Assembly (NCBI GenBank): GCA_015062585.1
Contig: SUUJ01000001.1
Location: forward strand, 136,736 to 200,735
Reading direction: 5' to 3'
Source: Alphaproteobacteria bacterium
GTDB lineage: Bacteria > Pseudomonadota > Alphaproteobacteria > RF32 > CAG-239
DNA length: 64,000 nt
Numbering within the stretch: position 1 is the first letter of the stretch; the number at the start of each line of letters is the position of its first letter. Below the pieces are notes generated by a model that had not been told where the DNA came from, searched no databases, and worked only from the letters and a program-made list of their open reading frames with translations. Positions 20,779-31,648 of the stretch are shown here, piece by piece. Position numbers and translations under genes: made by a program.

Positions 20779-22410
20779 ATGCGATATGAAGATTTTATCA
20801 TAAATCAGGCAATAGGTGTCATTCTGCCGAATGATATAGTGATTGACGGTAAAATTTTCCGTAAGGGTCACAAACTTACTCAAGAAGATAAATTGCTTTT
20901 AAAAAAACACGAAATAACCGGTATTTATGGTGCGGTTGCAGAAGATGGCGATATCGATTTTAAGACTGCACAAAATCAAATATCAGCCCAAATAAGCGGC
21001 AAGGGTCTGGGTTATACCACTCAAAACGACGGTATATGCAAAATATTGGCAACCTGTGATGGTTTGTTTATGGCTGACGAACAAAGAATCAACAAGTTTA
21101 ATCAGTTTAATGAAAACATTATATTAAATACCATCAAGCCGTATACTTTGGTAAAAAAAGACGATGTTGTAGCGGTATTGGATGTTGTTCCGCCATTTAT
21201 CAGCGACGCTGAAGTAGATGACATAATTTTCAGACTGTCCGGAAATTTCAGCTTATTATCCGTTTGTGATACTAATGAGAAAAAAACAGCATTTATATAT
21301 CCGCACATACTGAATAATAATGACGAAAATGTGTACTTTACCTCGGTGGTTATGAAATTGTTGACTACCTTTGACAATATGGAATTGAAACATAATACGG
21401 AGGTAAATACCAAATACGATATAGATTCTATATCAGACGCATTGTTTGGCGCAAAAAACAGTGATATAATTTTTGTACTAAGTCCGGTAAAATGTTCGTC
21501 GTATAATGATGTTGTAATGCAGGCTGTAAAAAAATATGCTGACCGAATTATAACCTATCGTTATCCCAATGTATATGCTTCTGACTTTGTTATTGCTCAA
21601 AAGGGCAAAACCAAATTATTTGTAATACCGCATTCATACGATATTGTCGAAACAACCGAAATTGACAATATGATAAAATATGTAATTTTTAGCGAATATC
21701 TTGACGATAATGTCTTCAATAACAAAATACCGAGCCGTATAAAAAATCCCAATGAGTTTGTTAATGAAAAAAATGCTAAAATTATATCGCCAAATATCAA
21801 AAACAACTCAGCAGATAAAGCTTCGGTAGGAATTGTTGTTTTGGCTGCCGGTTCCGGACGCAGATGCGGTGCAAACAAATTGCTGGTAGAAGATAATAAT
21901 GGCGAGCCGATATTTATGAAAGCCGTCAAAACAGCTATTGCCTCTGATGCTAAGCCGGTGTTTGTTGTTACCGGTTGCAATCATGAAGAAGTCGAAGAAC
22001 ATTTGAAAAAATATGATGTTAATATTGTGTACAATCGTGCCTATGAAACCGGAGTTCAATCATCCATAGATATTGGCATAAAATCGGTGCCGACCTCCTG
22101 TGACGGAGCTATTTTATTTCCGGCAGATATGCCCAATATTACCTCATCGGATATCAACAGGCTTATCGCCAAATTTGACAAGACAAGCGAAAAAGCAATT
22201 TGCACCATAATTCACAAAGGAGTAAAAAACAATCCTATTTTGTGGAGCAAATCATTATATCACAAAGCGCAAATAATTCCCGAAAATGCCAATATGCGCC
22301 CCGTTTTGATAGAACATAACGATTATATAAAAACCGTAGAAATCAGAGATTCTAAAAAAGTGTTGGATATAAATTATCCAAGCCAGCTAAAAGAATATTG
22401 TGGCGAATAA
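20779..22410 (+). CDS. Molybdopterin-binding domain / MobA-like NTP-transferase fusion protein
   Basis: C-terminal 'VGIVVLAAGSGRRCGANKLLVEDNNGEPIF...FPADMPNITSSDINRL' NTP-transferase; N-terminal molybdopterin-binding-like region. Confidence 0.8.
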   Translation: MRYEDFIINQAIGVILPNDIVIDGKIFRKGHKLTQEDKLLLKKHEITGIYGAVAEDGDIDFKTAQNQISAQISGKGLGYTTQNDGICKILATCDGLFMADEQRINKFNQFNENIILNTIKPYTLVKKDDVVAVLDVVPPFISDAEVDDIIFRLSGNFSLLSVCDTNEKKTAFIYPHILNNNDENVYFTSVVMKLLTTFDNMELKHNTEVNTKYDIDSISDALFGAKNSDIIFVLSPVKCSSYNDVVMQAVKKYADRIITYRYPNVYASDFVIAQKGKTKLFVIPHSYDIVETTEIDNMIKYVIFSEYLDDNVFNNKIPSRIKNPNEFVNEKNAKIISPNIKNNSADKASVGIVVLAAGSGRRCGANKLLVEDNNGEPIFMKAVKTAIASDAKPVFVVTGCNHEEVEEHLKKYDVNIVYNRAYETGVQSSIDIGIKSVPTSCDGAILFPADMPNITSSDINRLIAKFDKTSEKAICTIIHKGVKNNPILWSKSLYHKAQIIPENANMRPVLIEHNDYIKTVEIRDSKKVLDINYPSQLKEYCGE

Positions 22411-22411
22411 T

Positions 22412-22441
22412 AAAAAGCCCCTGATGAATAAGGGGCTTTTT
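22412..22441. terminator. Bidirectional terminator between convergent genes
   Basis: AAAAAGCCCCT-GATGAAT-AAGGGGCTTTTT. Confidence 0.9.
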
Positions 22442-22447
22442 GTTAGG

Positions 22448-23431
22448 TTATATCAATTTTTGAGCAATATCTATATAGGCTTTTGCATATTCGCTGTCAG
22501 GATCGGCAAAAACAATCGGCTTGCCGGCATCGGCATGTGAGCGAATTGTATAATTGAGCGGTATTTCACCCAAGAATTTTACCCCCAAGCGTTGAGATGT
22601 TTCTCTGGCACCGGCGTGTCCGAAAATATCGTCACGATTACCGCATTTCGGACAGATATAATAGCTCATATTTTCGACAATTCCCAAAATCGGCACATTT
22701 ACTTTTGCAAACATATTAACACCTTTAACCGCGTCAATAAGTGCAATATCTTGCGGAGTAGATACAATTATTGCCCCATCAAGTTTTAATCTTTGCGAAA
22801 TAGTGATTTGAATATCACCGGTTCCCGGAGGCATATCAAGAATCATAATATCAATTTCGCCCCAGTTTACTTCGGTTAATAGTTGTTCAATTGCACCACA
22901 AGCTTTAGAACCGCGCCAAATAAGCGGAGTATCGCGGTCAATCAAAGTTCCGATAGACATAGATTGCAAACCATATGCTTCAAAAGGTTCAAAAGTTTTG
23001 CCGTCTTTTGAAGTCGCCGGTTGGTTCTCATATCCTAACATTGTTGGAATTGAAGGGCCATAAATATCGGCATCAAACAAGGCAACTTTTTTACCTAATT
23101 TAGCCAAAGCCAAAGCCAAATTTACCGAAGTGGTAGATTTTCCGACCCCGCCTTTACCGGAAGCAACGGCGATAATTTTTTTAACATTCTTTACTTTCCA
23201 CATATCAGGAGCGTCTTGCAGCGTTGGTTGGGATTTGGTGGCAGTATAAATGATATTTACTTTTTTTATGCCTTCAAAATTTGAAAGTTCAGCTTTAAGT
23301 TTATCAGCTACTTCTTTGTTTTCTTGTTCGTTTTGAATGGTGATGATAACTCTTGAATTAGCAAAATTTATCGAAGCTATCGAGCCTTCCTGATAATATT
23401 TTAGGGCTGTTTTTTTTATTAAGTCTTCCAT
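22448..23431 (-). CDS. Mrp/ApbC/NBP35-family Fe-S carrier P-loop ATPase
   Basis: IAVASGKGGVGKSTTSVNLALALAKLGKKVALFDADIYGPSIPTMLG; CPKCG motif. Confidence 0.96.
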   Translation of the reverse strand: MEDLIKKTALKYYQEGSIASINFANSRVIITIQNEQENKEVADKLKAELSNFEGIKKVNIIYTATKSQPTLQDAPDMWKVKNVKKIIAVASGKGGVGKSTTSVNLALALAKLGKKVALFDADIYGPSIPTMLGYENQPATSKDGKTFEPFEAYGLQSMSIGTLIDRDTPLIWRGSKACGAIEQLLTEVNWGEIDIMILDMPPGTGDIQITISQRLKLDGAIIVSTPQDIALIDAVKGVNMFAKVNVPILGIVENMSYYICPKCGNRDDIFGHAGARETSQRLGVKFLGEIPLNYTIRSHADAGKPIVFADPDSEYAKAYIDIAQKLI

Positions 23432-23530
23432 AATCTTCCCCTGTTGATAGATGTATGATTATTGTTTTCTTGGACTATTTATATTATATAATCCAAATGT
23501 TGCAACTAAAAAAGTGGAGAAATTTAAATT

Positions 23531-24557
23531 ATGGCAAAAATTCCTAGTCCGTGGGACGATAATGATGATAAAGGACCTTGGGCCGATAATGATATAATTA
23601 CCCCAAAGGTCAAACAATTCAAACCCAAAAAACCGGTCGAAATAGAGATTAAATGGTGGTGGGGAGTAATCATAGTATTAGTGATCTGGTTAGGCTCCGG
23701 ATTCTATCAGGTTCAACCTAATGAAGAGGCTGTGGTATTGCGTTTTGGTGCATATAACGACACTACAACCCCGGGACTTCACTATCATCTTCCACCCGAT
23801 AGAAACCATTAAAAAGGTAAATATTACTCAAGAACGCAGTATCAATTTGGGCGGACAAGAAACCCGCGAAATAGGAACAAACACTTTTACCGAAACTCAT
23901 ATGCTTACCGGTGATGAAAATATCGTTGATATTAACTTAACAATTGTATGGCGTGTTGAAAATGCCAAAGACTATGTATTTAATATGCAATCCCCGGATC
24001 AAACAGTAAGGGTAGCCGCTCAATCAGTATTGCGCGAGATTGTCGGACAATCACAAATGTTGCCGATTATTTCAGGCGATCGCGGTAAAGTTGAAGACGA
24101 AACTAAAGAAGAGTTGCAAAAAGTTTTAGACGAGTTTGGTGCCGGTATCAAAGTCGTTCGTATCAAGTTACAAAAAGCCGACCCTCCGAAACAAGTGGTA
24201 GATGCGTTTAACGAAGTTCAACGCGCCAAGGCAGATATGGAGCGTTTCAAAAACGAGGCCGAAGCTTATCGTAACGAAATTTTGCCGAAATCACGAGGCG
24301 AGGCTGCTCAACGCCTTCAAAATGCCGAAGCTTATAAGCAAGCCGTAGTCAGCAAAGCAAAAGGTGAAGCTGAAAGATTCCTGTCGGTTTATGACGCCTA
24401 TAAAAACGGTAAAGAAGTTACCACTAAAAGACTATATCTCGAAACAATGGAAAATGTCCTAGGTAATTCCGATAAAGTCATTATCGATTCTTCAGCAAAG
24501 GGTAATAATGTAATTCCTTATTTACCGCTTGATAAACTTAATAAAGGAGCAAACTAA
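23531..24557 (+). CDS. hflK: FtsH protease activity modulator HflK, split by an apparent frameshift near 23800
   Basis: 23531-23812 ends '...TTPGLHYHLPPDRNH*', while the overlapping +1 frame continues 'PIETIKKVNITQERSINLGGQETREIGTNTFTETHMLTGDENIVDINLTIVWRV'. Together they make a normal-length HflK. Confidence 0.9.
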
Positions 24558-25438
24558 TGTCAGATAAATTAAAATTGATTATTGGCGGAGTTGTTTTAGC
24601 CGTTGTCGTTATTTTGTTCGAAACAATGTTTATCATCAATCAAACCGAGCAAGCCATTGTTTTGCAATTTGGTGAACCGATAAGAGAAATCAAGCAAGCC
24701 GGACTTAAATTCAAAATCCCGTTCATTCAAAAGGTTGTTATTTATGACAATCGTTTGCTAAACCTTGAACCTCCGGCTCAAGAAGTCGTGTTGAATGATA
24801 AAAAGCGTCTTGATGTAGATAACTTCACTCGTTATCGCATTGTCGATCCTCTAAAGTTTTATCAAACCGTTCGCAATGAATACCAAGCTCGCTCAAAACT
24901 GGAAGAAATCGTAAATTCTTCCGTTCGTAAAGTTTTGGGCCGTATTACCTTGCAAGAGTTATTGTCCAGCAAGCGTACACAAATTATGGCCGATATTTCA
25001 AAGGCTGTAAAAGTAGACGCCGAACAAATCGGTGTCAGCGTAGCCGATGTTCGTATTCGCCGTGCTGATTTGCCGATAGAAGTTTTGCAAGCAATCAATG
25101 CTCGTATGAAAACCGAACGCGAACGCGAAGCCAAAGAATTTAGAGCAACCGGTCAGCAAGAAGCCCAAAAAATTCGCGCGACAGCCGAAAAAGAACAAGC
25201 CGTTATTATTGCCGATGCCGAAAAACAAGCTCAAATAATTCGAGGCGAGGGCGATAAACAAGCTATCGAAATTTGGAACAATGCCGCCGGTGTTGATGCT
25301 GATTTCTTTGCCTTTTATCGTTCATTAGAGGCTTATAAAAAATCGATGTCAGGCGAAGGAAATACTTCTTTAGTGCTTTCTCCTGATACCGAATTTTTTG
25401 ATTATTTCAAAAAAACAATCAAAAAAACAGGACGTTAA
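24557..25438 (+). CDS. hflC: Protease modulator HflC
   Basis: SPFH protein; INQTEQAIVLQFGEPIREIKQAGLKFKIPFIQKVVIYDNRLL. Confidence 0.97.
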   Translation: MSDKLKLIIGGVVLAVVVILFETMFIINQTEQAIVLQFGEPIREIKQAGLKFKIPFIQKVVIYDNRLLNLEPPAQEVVLNDKKRLDVDNFTRYRIVDPLKFYQTVRNEYQARSKLEEIVNSSVRKVLGRITLQELLSSKRTQIMADISKAVKVDAEQIGVSVADVRIRRADLPIEVLQAINARMKTEREREAKEFRATGQQEAQKIRATAEKEQAVIIADAEKQAQIIRGEGDKQAIEIWNNAAGVDADFFAFYRSLEAYKKSMSGEGNTSLVLSPDTEFFDYFKKTIKKTGR

Positions 25439-25442
25439 TTAA

Positions 25443-26804
25443 ATGAAAAAAATCATAGCGCTGATATTATTTATAGTTTTGTGTTCGTCAAATGCTTTTG
25501 CTCAGACAGAGAGCGGATATGGAATATCTTTTGCCCCGTTGGTTGAAAAACTCATTGATGGCGTGGTAAATATTTCAACTGTTCACGCTTCTGAGAACAA
25601 TGACATCAAACCTGAAATCATCAGCGCTAATGAATTTATTAACGAATATTTTGTGCAAGACGAGGGAGGGCATACCTCTCTCGGCTCAGGTTTTTTAATT
25701 GATCCGCAAGGTTATATCATTACTAATAATCATGTAATAGACGGAGCCGATGAGATTATTGTAAAAACTGTCGATGATACACAATACAATGCCAAAATAA
25801 TCGGTTATGACAAAATGACGGATTTAGCTTTGATAAAAATAGATTCAGATAAACCGTTTCCTTTTGTAAAAATCGGCGATTCCGATAAATTGAAAGTCGG
25901 CGATTGGATTTTGGCTATCGGTAATCCGTTTGGTCTGGGTAATAGCGTTTCAGCCGGAATTGTCAGCGCAAAATCTCGCGATATAGATGCCGGTTCATAC
26001 GACAATTTTATCCAAACCGACGCCTCCATAAATCAAGGTTCATCCGGTGGCCCGATGTTTAATATGGCTGGCGAAGTTGTAGGCATAAACACAGCTCTAT
26101 ATTCGACTAACGGTACCAGTATGGGAATTGGTTTTGCCACTCCGATAAATTTGAGCAAATTTGTGGTCGAACAACTAAAAAGCAAAGGCAAAGTAGAAAG
26201 AGGTTGGTTAGGCTTAAAAGTTATGGACAACACTCAAGCCATAGAAATAAGCGATAATCAAAACTTTACCGACGGAGTAACCGTTAGCAGTATTCTAGAT
26301 GATTCTCCTGCTTCAAAATCTGACATTCAGGTCGGTGATGTACTTATCTCAATAAATGGCAAAAACATCAAAAATGCCAAAAGCTTTTCTCGGACAATTG
26401 CCGAAAGCAAAATCGGTTCAGAAATTATTTTGCGCATTTGGCAAAACTCACAAACCAAAGATATCAGCATTACAATAGCATCAATGCCGGAAGTAAAAAC
26501 TAAGACAAAAGAGAAAGTCGACAACAAGTTTCCCAAAGGTTATGTTCCGGAATTTAATCTGGTATTAAAAAGTGAAGATAACAAGGTAATAATCGAAGAA
26601 ATATTGGGTGATTCCGATATATCGGTAAAAGGCATAAAAACAGATGATGTTATTGTAAAAATAAATGATAGAACCGTTAGTTCGGTTGATGATGTTCGCG
26701 CCTATATATCATATGCCCAAAAAGATGATAACGCTATGATAAAAGTAGAAACCTTATCCGATGGACTTCCTAAAATTTTAAATGTGAGCCTTAAAAATGA
26801 CTAG
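25443..26804 (+). CDS. Periplasmic serine endoprotease, DegP/HtrA (Do) family
   Basis: GSGFLIDPQGYIITNNHVIDGADEI, 'INQGSSGGPMFN' active site, PDZ regions, signal peptide. Confidence 0.96.
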   Translation: MKKIIALILFIVLCSSNAFAQTESGYGISFAPLVEKLIDGVVNISTVHASENNDIKPEIISANEFINEYFVQDEGGHTSLGSGFLIDPQGYIITNNHVIDGADEIIVKTVDDTQYNAKIIGYDKMTDLALIKIDSDKPFPFVKIGDSDKLKVGDWILAIGNPFGLGNSVSAGIVSAKSRDIDAGSYDNFIQTDASINQGSSGGPMFNMAGEVVGINTALYSTNGTSMGIGFATPINLSKFVVEQLKSKGKVERGWLGLKVMDNTQAIEISDNQNFTDGVTVSSILDDSPASKSDIQVGDVLISINGKNIKNAKSFSRTIAESKIGSEIILRIWQNSQTKDISITIASMPEVKTKTKEKVDNKFPKGYVPEFNLVLKSEDNKVIIEEILGDSDISVKGIKTDDVIVKINDRTVSSVDDVRAYISYAQKDDNAMIKVETLSDGLPKILNVSLKND

Positions 26805-27252
26805 AGTAGATTTTTATCATTTACAAAAAAGCGATATAGAAACCACTTTGCCAAAGCTGTTGGATAAGGCCTATGCTACGGGTAAAAAAATAGTGCTTAA
26901 AGTCGGTAATGAAGAAAGAGTAGAGTTCTTAAACACTCATCTTTGGACCTATGATGAACAATCATTTTTACCTCACGGCTCTAAAAAAGATGGCAATGCA
27001 GAATCACAGCCTATATGGTTAACATCTCAAGACGATAACCCTAATAGTGCCACAATATTATTTTTGGTTGATGGCGCAAGATACGAAGCCGATAAAATTT
27101 CGTCATTTGAAAGAGTGCTAAACATCTTTGATGATAATGATAAGGAAGCACTTAATTGGTCGCGCGAATTTTGGAAACAACTTAAAGCACAAGATAACGA
27201 ATGTTATTATTGGCAACAAGATGAAAAAGGTTCATGGCAACAAAAAGCCTGA
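26797..27252 (+). CDS. holC: DNA polymerase III subunit chi
   Basis: VDFYHLQKSDIETTLPKLLDKAYATGKKIVL...LNTHLWTYDEQSFLPHG. Confidence 0.93.
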   Translation: MTRVDFYHLQKSDIETTLPKLLDKAYATGKKIVLKVGNEERVEFLNTHLWTYDEQSFLPHGSKKDGNAESQPIWLTSQDDNPNSATILFLVDGARYEADKISSFERVLNIFDDNDKEALNWSREFWKQLKAQDNECYYWQQDEKGSWQQKA

Positions 27253-27257
27253 TATTA

Positions 27258-28625
27258 TTAGCGCTTTGCAATATTTTTTATTCTATGTGTCAAATCATCG
27301 ATTTTTAGCTTTAACTGAGCATTAGGTTTGTATTTTTTTGCTGTTTCAAGCTGTCTTTTTGCCACATCAATATTACCGATTCTAAATGAATATTCTGCGG
27401 AAGCATAGGTTGCCTTGGCCATATTTCCTACCATTCCATATGCTTTGGCCAGTAACATCCACGATGATGAACTTTGATCATAAATAAGCGCCTTTTCCAA
27501 AAGATTGATAGCTGATTTTACCTCATTTTGCGGAGAATTGTCTTCTAAAATAGCATGAGCATAATTTATCTGCATTAAATGAGATGTTGGCAACAATTGA
27601 TAAGCTTTGGCAAAGTTTTGCTTAGCTTGTTTTATTTTTCCGGTTTCTAAATATATTTGTCCTTTAAGCTCATAAAAAAACGGATTAGCTTCATCATTTT
27701 GAATCAGCGTATCAATTTTTGATAAAGCATTTTTAAAATCAAGTTGTTTCATATAAGCGATTGCCTGGGCATACAAAGCCGGTATATCATTCCTTGAAAG
27801 CGGATATTCTCTGAAAGTTTGTTCCGGTTTTTGCAAATATGCTTTTATTTTAGCTTTTACGCGTGCAAAATAATTATCGTCTTTAGTTAGTTCATAAGGA
27901 CTATTTGTCAGAGCATTTTCAAAAAAGGCAATTCTTTCATTGGTAACCGGATGCGTTCTGAAATAGGGACTTTCTTCGCGTCCGCTTAAAAGATTATCTT
28001 GTTTAATTTTTTTCATAAAATTAAGGATTCCCAAAGGTGATTGCTTGGTGGCGTTCAGTAATTTTATGGCTGCTTCATCTGCCGAGCGTTCTTCTTCGGT
28101 CCTGTAATGAGTAAAATGATTGATTAAGGACGATTGACCGCCGAGCATTACCGCCATCGCCGCATCACCGCTTCCGCTAACTGCAGCAGCTGCACCGGCC
28201 AAAATAGCCGATATCATCGAAACCTGATACATATCTTGAGCTTTGAGTTTTTGTCGTATTATATGCCCACCCATAATATGTCCAGTTTCATGGGCTAATA
28301 CACCGCTTAATTCTTCAACCGTATCCGATTTTACAATTGTTCCCGTATGTACAAACATTCTGTTGCCGTCAGAAACAAACGCATTTAGAGAATTGTCTTC
28401 AACAATGAATATATTGTTCCGATAAAAAGGAATTCCGGCAGCTTTATATAACGGAGTAATAATCTCTGCCAAAAATTGTTCGGTTTCTTCATCGGATATA
28501 AGCTTTATCTCACGACCAAAGGCATTATATGGTAAAAAGGCCGATAGCAGAAATATTCCGCTGATCAGCCCTTTAACAAAAACATAAAAGATAGAAACTA
28601 ACCTTTGATAAGTTTTTTCCACCAA
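27258..28625 (-). CDS. M48-family (BepA/YfgC-like) metalloprotease with TPR region
   Basis: HETGHIMGGH zinc motif; N-terminal hydrophobic signal; C-terminal TPRs. Confidence 0.95.
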   Translation of the reverse strand: MVEKTYQRLVSIFYVFVKGLISGIFLLSAFLPYNAFGREIKLISDEETEQFLAEIITPLYKAAGIPFYRNNIFIVEDNSLNAFVSDGNRMFVHTGTIVKSDTVEELSGVLAHETGHIMGGHIIRQKLKAQDMYQVSMISAILAGAAAAVSGSGDAAMAVMLGGQSSLINHFTHYRTEEERSADEAAIKLLNATKQSPLGILNFMKKIKQDNLLSGREESPYFRTHPVTNERIAFFENALTNSPYELTKDDNYFARVKAKIKAYLQKPEQTFREYPLSRNDIPALYAQAIAYMKQLDFKNALSKIDTLIQNDEANPFFYELKGQIYLETGKIKQAKQNFAKAYQLLPTSHLMQINYAHAILEDNSPQNEVKSAINLLEKALIYDQSSSSWMLLAKAYGMVGNMAKATYASAEYSFRIGNIDVAKRQLETAKKYKPNAQLKLKIDDLTHRIKNIAKR

Positions 28626-31144
28626 TTGGATTTTCCTTTCTTTGTATCCTTATCATCCGAGTTTGTGCTATCATTTTGCTCGCCGTGGCTATCATACAAA
28701 ATGACGGCTTCTTGTTTTTCTTCTTTTACCTCTTCTTGAGCAAAGTCACTATTTTTTTGATAACGATTTCTGCGTCTGTCAAAACGACCTCTGCGATTGC
28801 GACGATTTTTGAAGTCTTTATCATTTTTTGTTCCTTTTTCTTCGCCGCTTTCTTCATTAGTCACATCTTGTTGAGAAAGATTATCAGAAGCTTCTTCTGT
28901 ATTTTTATCCGGCTCAACTTTTTGTTCGGTAACTTTTACTTCTTCTTTTTTAGGTTCTTCAACAGTCGGTTTTTCTTCCTTGGTCACAGATTTTACTCTG
29001 TCAATTCTGTAATCGGAAACACATTTGATTGAGTTATCAGCACAAATAGCAATTTCCATTTTGTATTTATTTTCCAAATCGACCAAAGTTTTACGCTTTT
29101 GATTAAGCAGATAAACCGCAATATCAGTAGGTAAGAATATAGTTATTTTCGACGAACGGTTTTTGCAACCTTCTTCTTCAATATTGCGCAAAATATATGT
29201 ACCGGCAGATTCTAATGTACGAGTAATACCTTTACCGTGGCAATAAGGACAAACTTGGTAATTGCTTTCCCAAAATGCCGAATGCATGCGTTGACGCGAA
29301 AGTTCCAATAGGCCGAATATACTCATTTTGCCGACCTGAATGCGCGAACGGTCTTTTTTCAAAGCTTCTTTCATGCGTTTTTCAACGGCATGATTATTAG
29401 CCGGTTCATCCATATCGATAAAATCAATAACCACAAGACCGGCTAAGTTACGCAAACGAAGTTGACGAGCAATTTCGTCACAAGCTTCTAAGTTGGTCTT
29501 CAAAGCTGTTTCTTCCAAATCTTTTTCTTTAGTTGCGCGACCCGAGTTTACATCGATGGAAACCAAAGCTTCTGTCGGGTTAATAACCAAATATCCGCCT
29601 GATTCCAATTGTGCATTTGAATCATGCAATTTATCCAATTGTCCTTCAACCTGAAAGCGTTGGAACAAAGGCATATCATTATTGCGATAGCTTTTAATTT
29701 TTTTCAAGTTATGCGGTGACAATATTTTGAAGAAATCTTTAGCCAATTTATACGCATCATCACCGGCGACCAGAATTTCAGATATTTCTTTGGTATAAAT
29801 ATCACGCAAGGCTCTTTTAATCAGGTTGCCTTCTTCATAAATCATTTTAGGTGCTTTATTTTTCAAAGAATCTAATCTTATCTTATTCCAAGATCTGATA
29901 AGATAGTTATAGTCACGAACAATTTCACCTTTAGTTTTTTCTTCACCGGCAGTTCTGACAATGATAGACATATCAGGATTCAAAGGAAGCTCTTTGACAA
30001 TACCTTTCAAACGATTTCTATCAGAAGCGTTCGTAATCTTACGAGAAACTCCGCCGCTTTTAATACGATTCGGCATCAAGACACAATATCTTCCGGCCAA
30101 GGACAGATAAGTAGTCAAAGCAGCACCTTTGTTACCGCGTTCTTCTTTAACCACTTGAACTAATACGGTTTGACCTTCCTTGATAACATCTTGAATTTTG
30201 TGACGGTGATAAAGTTTGCGTGATTTTATAAGCTTTCTTTGCAGTTCAAAATCAAGGTTGTCTTCATCGTCATCATCATCGTCCAAAGCTTCGTCATTAT
30301 CATTATATTTATCTTGTGCTTCATCTTCATCATCATCGTCATGTTCATTTTGCAATGATTCTGCTTCAGCTTCGCTGTTTTCTGAAACTTCTTGTGATAT
30401 TTTTTCTTCTTCAAGGCCTGAATCTTCAGCTAATACTTTAACTTCATCGGTTTGTTCTTTGTTTTCTTCTGAAGAATATTTTTTGCGGAATTTCTTTTTC
30501 AAAACTCTGCGCTTTGTTTTTCTTTTGCCGCTTTCTTCTTCTTTTGCTTCTTCCTCAGCAATAAACTCTTCCTCGCTGATTGTAGCAACTTCCTCTACTG
30601 TTTCAGCTTCTTTTACTTCTTCAGTATTGGCTGTTTCGCATGCTGGCTCTTGAACAGTTGCTTCGGTAACAGTTTTTTCAACGGTCTCTTCGCTGTTTTC
30701 ATTTTGATTTTCAGCATTGTTCTGAGCTTCTTCAAGTGCTTTTGCTTCAGCTTCAGCCTTTGCTTTTAAAGCCTCTTCTCGTGCTTTGGCTTTTTCCAAT
30801 GCGCGACGCTCACGCTCAAGTTCGCGTTCCTTAATAATGCGTTTTTTGTTTTCGATAATTTCATCGACTTCTTTTTCAATTTCGGCTACAACTTCATCCG
30901 TAACATTGTAATAATCCGGATGAATTTCACCAAAAGCCATAAAACCGTGCTTGTTTCCGCCATAATCAACAAAGCAAGCTTGTAAAGACGGTTCAACACG
31001 CATAATTTTGCCGAGATATATATTTCCTTTTATTTGTTTTCTGTTAGAACTTTCAAATTCAACATCTTCAAGTTTGTTTCCGTTAACCACAACAACGCGG
31101 GTTTCTTCCGGTTGAGTGTCATCAATAAGCATTCTTTTTGTCAT
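28598..31144 (-). CDS. rne: Ribonuclease E/G family endoribonuclease (RNase E)
   Basis: MTKRMLIDDTQPEETRVVVVNGNKLEDVEFES; S1-like domain; 'EALVSIDVNSGRATKEKDLEETALKTNLEACDEIARQLRLRNLAGLVVIDFIDM'; CPYCHGKG zinc link. Confidence 0.97.
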   Translation of the reverse strand: MTKRMLIDDTQPEETRVVVVNGNKLEDVEFESSNRKQIKGNIYLGKIMRVEPSLQACFVDYGGNKHGFMAFGEIHPDYYNVTDEVVAEIEKEVDEIIENKKRIIKERELERERRALEKAKAREEALKAKAEAEAKALEEAQNNAENQNENSEETVEKTVTEATVQEPACETANTEEVKEAETVEEVATISEEEFIAEEEAKEEESGKRKTKRRVLKKKFRKKYSSEENKEQTDEVKVLAEDSGLEEEKISQEVSENSEAEAESLQNEHDDDDEDEAQDKYNDNDEALDDDDDDEDNLDFELQRKLIKSRKLYHRHKIQDVIKEGQTVLVQVVKEERGNKGAALTTYLSLAGRYCVLMPNRIKSGGVSRKITNASDRNRLKGIVKELPLNPDMSIIVRTAGEEKTKGEIVRDYNYLIRSWNKIRLDSLKNKAPKMIYEEGNLIKRALRDIYTKEISEILVAGDDAYKLAKDFFKILSPHNLKKIKSYRNNDMPLFQRFQVEGQLDKLHDSNAQLESGGYLVINPTEALVSIDVNSGRATKEKDLEETALKTNLEACDEIARQLRLRNLAGLVVIDFIDMDEPANNHAVEKRMKEALKKDRSRIQVGKMSIFGLLELSRQRMHSAFWESNYQVCPYCHGKGITRTLESAGTYILRNIEEEGCKNRSSKITIFLPTDIAVYLLNQKRKTLVDLENKYKMEIAICADNSIKCVSDYRIDRVKSVTKEEKPTVEEPKKEEVKVTEQKVEPDKNTEEASDNLSQQDVTNEESGEEKGTKNDKDFKNRRNRRGRFDRRRNRYQKNSDFAQEEVKEEKQEAVILYDSHGEQNDSTNSDDKDTKKGKSNWWKKLIKG

Positions 31145-31648
31145 AAAAATCTCCATCAAAGCATAGTGTCCGGAAAGACACATTATTTCACTACGCGGGA
31201 GGTTTAAAAAGATAGAAATAACCAAATAACACAAAGCAGGGATTCTGCCTTATTTGATTTATATATCGACCTGATACGACTTACTTTCAATTTAAATTTG
31301 CGTTTGGTCGAAAAAATAAACAAACCTGTTAGTTATTGTTGTTGATTGGCGGTTCGTCTATAAGTAAAACTTTTTAAAAACCTCTCGGTAAAAATACATT
31401 TTTTACAGCCTATAAAGTGCAACATCAGATCATTATGAAAAGACGGCGGTATCAAAAGCAGATTAAAAATCCTCAGTTACTAAAAAAAATAAACCTGTTC
31501 CAATACTAAAAATCTTTACAGACTAAAAATAGCATATACTCATTTATTTAAAACACAACAACATTTTTTCATAATTTCATTATTTTTTTTAACATATTGT
31601 AAACCAACTCTTTGCTATACTAAACAAAATGGGTTATTAGGAGCGAAA

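Noticed and set aside
30216-30653. + strand Ser-rich 145-aa ORF
   Set aside because: Antisense shadow of the Asp/Glu-rich low-complexity region of rne.
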